A DNA stretch of 64,000 nt from Porphyrobacter sp. (GTDB lineage: Bacteria; Pseudomonadota; Alphaproteobacteria; Sphingomonadales; Sphingomonadaceae). The translations under genes and the position numbers were made by a program. The stretch spans positions 248,001 to 312,000 of the forward strand of contig JAGIBN010000002.1 in assembly GCA_017744315.1 (NCBI GenBank), read 5' to 3'. Below, in pieces: positions 59,529-64,000 of this stretch (position 1 is the stretch's first letter; each line of letters begins with the position of its first letter). The notes under the pieces were generated by a model, which was not told the DNA's origin, did no database searches, and saw only the letters and a program-made list of their open reading frames with translations.

Positions 59529-61388
59529 ATGCCCGCCTATCGTTCCCGTACCTCCACCCATGGCCGCAATATGGCCGGCGCCCGCGGTTTGTGGCGCGCG
59601 ACCGGGATGAAGGACGATGACTTCGGCAAGCCGATCATCGCGGTAGTCAACAGCTTCACCCAGTTCGTGCCGGGGCACGTCCACCTCAAGGACCTCGGTC
59701 AGCTCGTCGCGCGGGAGATCGAGGCGGCGGGTGGCGTGGCCAAGGAATTCAATACGATCGCGGTCGATGACGGTATCGCGATGGGTCACGACGGCATGCT
59801 CTATTCGCTGCCGAGCCGCGACCTGATCGCCGACAGTGTCGAGTACATGGTCAATGCCCACTGCGCGGACGCGATGGTGTGCATTTCCAACTGCGACAAG
59901 ATCACGCCCGGCATGCTGATGGCGGCGCTGCGGCTCAACGTACCGGCAGTGTTCGTCTCCGGCGGTCCGATGGAAGCCGGCAAAGTCGTGCTGCGCGGCA
60001 AGGAAATGGCGCTCGATCTGGTCGACGCGATGGTCGCTGCGGCCGATGAGCACATGTCGGATGAGGAAGTGGCCGCTATCGAGCGCTCGGCTTGCCCCAC
60101 GTGTGGTTCTTGCTCGGGCATGTTCACCGCGAACTCGATGAACTGCCTCACCGAAGCGCTGGGTCTTTCGCTTCCCGGCAACGGTTCGCAGCTGGCGACC
60201 CACTCCGACCGCAAGCAACTGTTCGAGCGGGCCGGAAGGCTCGTGGTTACGCTCGCCCGCCGCTATTATGAGGAGGACGACACCAGCGTCCTGCCGCGCT
60301 CGATCGCCAGCTTCTCGGCGTTCGAAAACGCCATGTCGCTCGATATCGCGATGGGCGGCTCGACCAACACTGTGCTCCACCTGCTCGCAGCGGCGCATGA
60401 GGCAGGTGTCGACTTCACCATGACCGACATCGATCGCCTGTCGCGCCAAGTGCCCGTGCTGTGCAAGGTCGCCCCGGCGAAGTCCGACGTGCACATGGAG
60501 GACGTCCACAGGGCTGGCGGGATCATGTCGATCCTAGGCGAAATGGAAAAGGCCGGCCTGCTCAATACCGCACTTCCGACGGTGCATAGCCCGACACTGG
60601 GTGACGCGCTGGAAGACTGGGACGTGGGGCGGACGCGCAACAACAAGGTCCATGAATTCTATGCCGCCGCCCCGGGCGGGGTGCCGACGCAGACCGCCTT
60701 CAGCCAGTCGCGCCGCTGGGAAGAGCTCGATCTCGACCGTCAGAACGGCGTGATCCGCTCTGCGGAGCACGCGTTCAGCAAGGACGGCGGTCTCGCCGTG
60801 CTGTCGGGCAATCTCGCGCTCGATGGCTGCATCGTAAAGACTGCGGGCGTTGACGAAGCCATTCTCAAGTTTTCGGGACCGGCAAAGGTCTACGAGAGCC
60901 AGGACGCGGCGGTTGCGGGAATCCTCGCCGGTCAGGTCGTGGCCGGTGACGTGGTGGTGATCCGCTACGAAGGACCACGCGGCGGACCGGGCATGCAGGA
61001 AATGCTCTACCCGACCAGCTACCTCAAATCGAAGGGCCTGGGCGCTGCCTGCGCGCTGATTACTGACGGGCGTTTCTCCGGCGGCACGTCTGGACTTTCG
61101 ATTGGTCACGTCTCGCCCGAGGCGGCAGAAGGTGGCGCGATCGGGCTTGTCGAGGAAGGCGACCTGATCGAGATCGACATTCCGAACCGCACGATCATCC
61201 TAGCGGTGCCGGAAGCGGTGCTTGCCGAGCGTAGGGCGGCGATGGAAGCGAAGGGCGACGCCGCCTGGCAACCCGCCAAGCCGCGCCCGCGCCAGGTCTC
61301 GGCAGCGCTGCAGGCCTATGCGGCCATGACGACCAGCGCCGCCCGAGGGGCCGTGCGAGACGTGACCCAGATCCAGGGTCGCCGCTGA
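59529..61388 (+). CDS. ilvD: Dihydroxy-acid dehydratase
   Basis: Iron-sulfur dehydratase of valine, leucine and isoleucine synthesis, 619 residues. The N-terminus holds [18 protein letters not shown]; the cluster cysteines lie in [17 protein letters not shown] and in [22 protein letters not shown] at 59529 follows an extended -10 promoter candidate. The stop shares a base with the next ATG (TGATG), so the lipoprotein and nnr genes probably belong to the same transcript. Confidence 0.97.
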   Translation: MPAYRSRTSTHGRNMAGARGLWRATGMKDDDFGKPIIAVVNSFTQFVPGHVHLKDLGQLVAREIEAAGGVAKEFNTIAVDDGIAMGHDGMLYSLPSRDLIADSVEYMVNAHCADAMVCISNCDKITPGMLMAALRLNVPAVFVSGGPMEAGKVVLRGKEMALDLVDAMVAAADEHMSDEEVAAIERSACPTCGSCSGMFTANSMNCLTEALGLSLPGNGSQLATHSDRKQLFERAGRLVVTLARRYYEEDDTSVLPRSIASFSAFENAMSLDIAMGGSTNTVLHLLAAAHEAGVDFTMTDIDRLSRQVPVLCKVAPAKSDVHMEDVHRAGGIMSILGEMEKAGLLNTALPTVHSPTLGDALEDWDVGRTRNNKVHEFYAAAPGGVPTQTAFSQSRRWEELDLDRQNGVIRSAEHAFSKDGGLAVLSGNLALDGCIVKTAGVDEAILKFSGPAKVYESQDAAVAGILAGQVVAGDVVVIRYEGPRGGPGMQEMLYPTSYLKSKGLGAACALITDGRFSGGTSGLSIGHVSPEAAEGGAIGLVEEGDLIEIDIPNRTIILAVPEAVLAERRAAMEAKGDAAWQPAKPRPRQVSAALQAYAAMTTSAARGAVRDVTQIQGRR

Positions 61389-61741
61389 TGCGGAAGGCCG
61401 TGAGCGCAGCAGTATTGCTGCTCACGGCCTGCTCCGAGGGAAACGGTGCTCCACCGCCTGATCCGGAGAGCCTGATTGAATGTGCCTTGGGCGGCGCCGG
61501 CGACTTTGAGCGGACTTGTGCGGTTGAAAGCAGCCGGAAGGGCAATGAGCTGACCCTCACCGTGCTCCATCCGAACGGCGGCTTCCGCCGCCTCGCCGTC
61601 GCGGACGGGGGGCAAACGATCTCGGCTGCCGACGGGGCTCAGGTCGCGTCGAGCATCAAGAGTGGAGACGGGATCGAAGTCACGATAGGCCTCGACCGAT
61701 ACCGCCTTCCGGCTAAGTTCTTGAGCCATGACGCGCAATGA
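61388..61741 (+). CDS. Small predicted lipoprotein
   Basis: 117 residues. A short signal with lipobox AVLLLTACSEG (lipidated Cys near residue 15) is followed by a small mature domain with two further cysteines (LIECALGG, FERTCAVE). No recognised function. The ATG shares a base with the ilvD stop, and the last 14 bases overlap the start of nnr, so the gene is embedded in the operon. Confidence 0.82.
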   Translation: MRKAVSAAVLLLTACSEGNGAPPPDPESLIECALGGAGDFERTCAVESSRKGNELTLTVLHPNGGFRRLAVADGGQTISAADGAQVASSIKSGDGIEVTIGLDRYRLPAKFLSHDAQ

Positions 61742-63116
61742 TCAGATCCTCACTGTCGCGCACATGCGCGCGGCCGAGCAGAGCCTGATCGACGGCGGTG
61801 AAACCGTTACTTCCTTGATGGAACGCGCCGGAAAAGGCGTTGCGGATTGGGTCTGGCGGATTGCCCACGAGCGCCCCGTGACAGTGCTCTGTGGTCCTGG
61901 GAACAATGGCGGCGATGGCTATGTAATTGCTAGGGAACTCTCCAAGAGGGGAACCCCTGTCGTAGTCGTGGCACCGTTTGAGCCTACGACCGACGCCGCC
62001 AGAGCGGCTCGCGAAACCTATCGCGGAACAATCGCCTCGGCGGGGAAGGGCGGTGTCCTCGTCGATTGCCTGTTCGGCAGCGGGCTTACGCGACCCCTCT
62101 CATCGGAATTGGTCGCGTTGTTGACGCAGGAGGCCGCCCACCACTCCACGCTTGTGGCCGTGGACATGCCGAGTGGTGTCGACAGCGATAGCGGCTTGTC
62201 ACTCAATCACGATCTACCTGCGAACGACATCACCCTGGCCCTCGGCGCCTGGAAGCTTGCTCACTGGCTGATGCCTGCCATGGCGAACATGGGCGAGAAG
62301 CGTCTGGTCCCGATCGGGGTCGAGCCAGTCGAGGGGGCGGCAACCTTGCTCCGACGCCCACACTTCTCGGTTCCGGCCATAGATGCGCACAAGTACACTC
62401 GGGGCCTGGTCCTCGTGGTGAGCGGAGCGATGCCTGGCGCCGCACAGCTGGCGTGCGAAGGCGCCCTGCGCGCGGGAGCGGGTTGCGTCCGTCTTGCGGC
62501 GCAGGGGCTGCATCCATCGGCTACGCCAGACCTGGTTCTCAAGCGCGGCCCGCTCGTCGACCTCCTTGCTGACGATCGCACGTCAGCCGTTCTTGCCGGC
62601 CCCGGCCTTGGCCTCGATGAAACGGCGCGGGTGAAGCTCGGCGAGGTCCTGGCGGCTGACCGTCCGACCGTACTTGATGCCGATGCCCTGACGTTGCTGC
62701 GTCCCCGTGCCTGCGACGGCCGCTCAGCCGCCTTGATCCTCACTCCTCACGAAGGCGAAATGGCCCGGCTTGGCGAGAGCTTCGGGATCGATGCAAGCAA
62801 CCGGATCGATCGCGCTGCCCAGCTTGCACAGGCGGCTCAGGCCGTGGTGATCTCGAAGGGGCCCGATACCCTGATCGCTTCGCCGAGCGGCCAACTCACC
62901 ATCGCCCCCGCGGCTCCAAGCTGGCTCTCGGTCGCCGGAAGCGGTGACGTGCTTGCCGGCATTGCCGTCAGCCGGCTCTCCACCGGAGCAGAGGCCTACA
63001 CCGCCGCTTGCGAGGCGGTGTGGCTTCATGGTGAGGCCGCGCGCCTTGCTGGAATGGCTTTTACTGCCTCCGGGCTGGCGCAACACGTTTCGGACGCCTA
63101 CGCGGCCGCGCTGTGA
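61728..63116 (+). CDS. nnr: Bifunctional NAD(P)H-hydrate epimerase / ADP-dependent dehydratase
   Basis: 462 residues joining two enzymes. The N-terminal YjeF_N epimerase shows LCGPGNNGGDGYVIARELSK and VDCLFGSGLTRPL. The C-terminal ADP-dependent dehydratase (carbohydrate-kinase fold) shows AVLAGPGLGLDE, VLDADALTLL, LTPHEGEMARL and the catalytic AGSGDVLAGIAVS. Together they repair damaged NAD(P)HX. It overlaps the lipoprotein gene upstream and the methyltransferase downstream. Confidence 0.97.
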   Translation: MTRNDQILTVAHMRAAEQSLIDGGETVTSLMERAGKGVADWVWRIAHERPVTVLCGPGNNGGDGYVIARELSKRGTPVVVVAPFEPTTDAARAARETYRGTIASAGKGGVLVDCLFGSGLTRPLSSELVALLTQEAAHHSTLVAVDMPSGVDSDSGLSLNHDLPANDITLALGAWKLAHWLMPAMANMGEKRLVPIGVEPVEGAATLLRRPHFSVPAIDAHKYTRGLVLVVSGAMPGAAQLACEGALRAGAGCVRLAAQGLHPSATPDLVLKRGPLVDLLADDRTSAVLAGPGLGLDETARVKLGEVLAADRPTVLDADALTLLRPRACDGRSAALILTPHEGEMARLGESFGIDASNRIDRAAQLAQAAQAVVISKGPDTLIASPSGQLTIAPAAPSWLSVAGSGDVLAGIAVSRLSTGAEAYTAACEAVWLHGEAARLAGMAFTASGLAQHVSDAYAAAL

Positions 63117-64000
63117 GTACATCAGAAGAAATCGTTCGCGTCGCCGCCAAAGGCGATGGCGTCACCGCGTCGGGCCGCCACGTCGCCTTGAGTGCGCCCG
63201 GCGACCGCGTATTGCCCGATGGCACCCTCGAGTTCGGACCGCACCACGCCGAGCCGCCGTGCCGCCACTTCGGCCGTTGCGGCGGGTGTCAGCTGCAGCA
63301 GCTCGACGAGGAAGTTCTCGCCGGGTTCGTGCGCGACCGGGTGCTCAACGCGGCCGAAGGTCAGGGCCTAGTCCCGGAAAACGTTGCACCCGTCCACCTC
63401 TCACCGCCGAGGACCAGGCGCCGGGCCACGCTTCGCGCGATAAATGGCGGTGGAAAGCCGCTGATCGGTTTCAATGAGGGCGGCTCGCACCGGGTAGTCG
63501 ACATGCGCGAGTGCCATGTCCTGCATCCGGACCTGTTCGCGCTGATCGCCCCACTGCGCGAAATGCTGGCGCCGCGACGTGACAAATACGCGGTCGAGAT
63601 ATCGCTGACCCTCGCAGGCCAGGGTGTGGACTGCGCGATCAAAGGTCTCAAGCTCGAGGGTCTCACTCAGACGGAAGCCATGCTCGACTTCTGCCGCGAC
63701 CAAGGTCTCGCCCGCTTGACGCTGGATCAGGGTTACGGGGCGGAGACTTTCTGGGAGCCGGTGCCGGTGACGGTGTCCTTCGACGGGACCGAGGTCGCGA
63801 TGCCCGCTGGTTCGTTCTTGCAGGCGACGAGTGATGGAGAGGCTGCGCTGGTACAAGGGGCGCGGGAAGGGCTCGCTGGTTGCGGCAAGGTGGCAGATCT
63901 CTTCTCCGGCCTCGGCACGTTCACCTTCGCGCTCGCCGGTTCGGCCCGCGTGACGGCGGCTGAAGCTTCGCGTGAGGCGTTGCTCGCCTGCCGGTCCGCT
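63113..64000 (+). CDS. TrmA/RumA-family RNA uracil-5 methyltransferase (3' end cut)
   Basis: Class I SAM-dependent RNA methyltransferase, 296 residues visible and open at the right edge. The GTG at 63113 overlaps the nnr stop (GTGA). An N-terminal Fe-S cluster set, PPCRHFGRCGGCQLQQL, lies at about residues 47-64, as in RlmD/RumA, and the methyltransferase motif VADLFSGLGTFTFALAG comes near the window end. The catalytic cysteine would lie beyond the edge. It may methylate 23S rRNA U1939 or a related site; the exact target is not decided. Confidence 0.92.
   Translation, partial: MSTSEEIVRVAAKGDGVTASGRHVALSAPGDRVLPDGTLEFGPHHAEPPCRHFGRCGGCQLQQLDEEVLAGFVRDRVLNAAEGQGLVPENVAPVHLSPPRTRRRATLRAINGGGKPLIGFNEGGSHRVVDMRECHVLHPDLFALIAPLREMLAPRRDKYAVEISLTLAGQGVDCAIKGLKLEGLTQTEAMLDFCRDQGLARLTLDQGYGAETFWEPVPVTVSFDGTEVAMPAGSFLQATSDGEAALVQGAREGLAGCGKVADLFSGLGTFTFALAGSARVTAAEASREALLACRSA

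Overview
The window looks like chromosomal core genome of a high-GC alphaproteobacterium, most likely of the order Sphingomonadales. The evidence is the codon use, the clusters recG/sdhE/mfd and divL-tsaE-amgK-murU-addB-addA-trxA, an alphaproteobacterial LexA box (GAAC-N7-GAAC), CtrA-type TTAA-N7-TTAA sites and an ECF41 sigma factor with its cognate promoter. I see no prophage, insertion sequence, CRISPR array or integrative element. Genes are dense, and many adjacent stops and starts overlap (ATGA, GTGA, TGATG).

Region by region. 1-5.3 kb: a membrane PAS-GGDEF-EAL protein cut by the left edge, divergent from phospholipase D family protein-folE-murA-like. 5.3-7.3 kb: peroxiredoxin, then the ECF41 sigma factor with its carboxymuconolactone-decarboxylase partner and promoter. 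7.4-8.8 kb: ahcY. 8.9-20.2 kb: divL (a histidine-kinase homologue with Tyr at the phosphoacceptor site), tsaE, amgK, murU, addB and addA in one overlapping run, then trxA. 20.2-25.4 kb: inositol-monophosphatase-family gene and argJ on the minus strand, a small exported protein and secA on the plus strand. 25.5-30.4 kb: SMP-30 lactonase, MFS transporter, DUF808 membrane protein, an exported methyltransferase-like protein and a lipoprotein. 30.6-32.5 kb: tRNA-Asn, nadK and a stand-alone EAL protein. 32.4-39.4 kb: mfd, sdhE, hemerythrin, recG and a small membrane protein. 39.6-43.7 kb: aldehyde dehydrogenase and a cytochrome bd (CioAB-type) operon ending in a 42-residue DUF2474 gene. 43.8-49.8 kb: lolC, lolD, a small conserved protein, dnaE and a small membrane protein. 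49.9-53.0 kb: OmpA-like protein, a PA0069-family radical SAM protein and a divergent unknown gene sharing a LexA box, then a small membrane protein. 53.1-56.1 kb: UDG-like protein-lytic transglycosylase-moaB operon. 56.2-64.0 kb: ETF-ubiquinone oxidoreductase, ispE, N-formylglutamate amidohydrolase, ilvD, a lipoprotein, the NAD(P)H-hydrate repair enzyme and an RNA uracil methyltransferase cut by the right edge.

Functional themes are envelope work (MurA-like, AmgK/MurU recycling, lytic transglycosylase, Lol export, SecA, OmpA), DNA repair and replication (AddAB, Mfd, RecG, DnaE, radical SAM repair candidate), cell-cycle or second-messenger signalling (DivL, two c-di-GMP proteins, CtrA-like sites) and stress responses (ECF41, peroxiredoxin, thioredoxin, cytochrome bd, hemerythrin). 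The most promising unknown is the LexA-box-controlled divergent pair at 51.2-52.6 kb. Other points worth checking are the DivL operon, the divergent MurA, the cysteine-free UDG-like protein and the 16-bp dyad in front of cydA.
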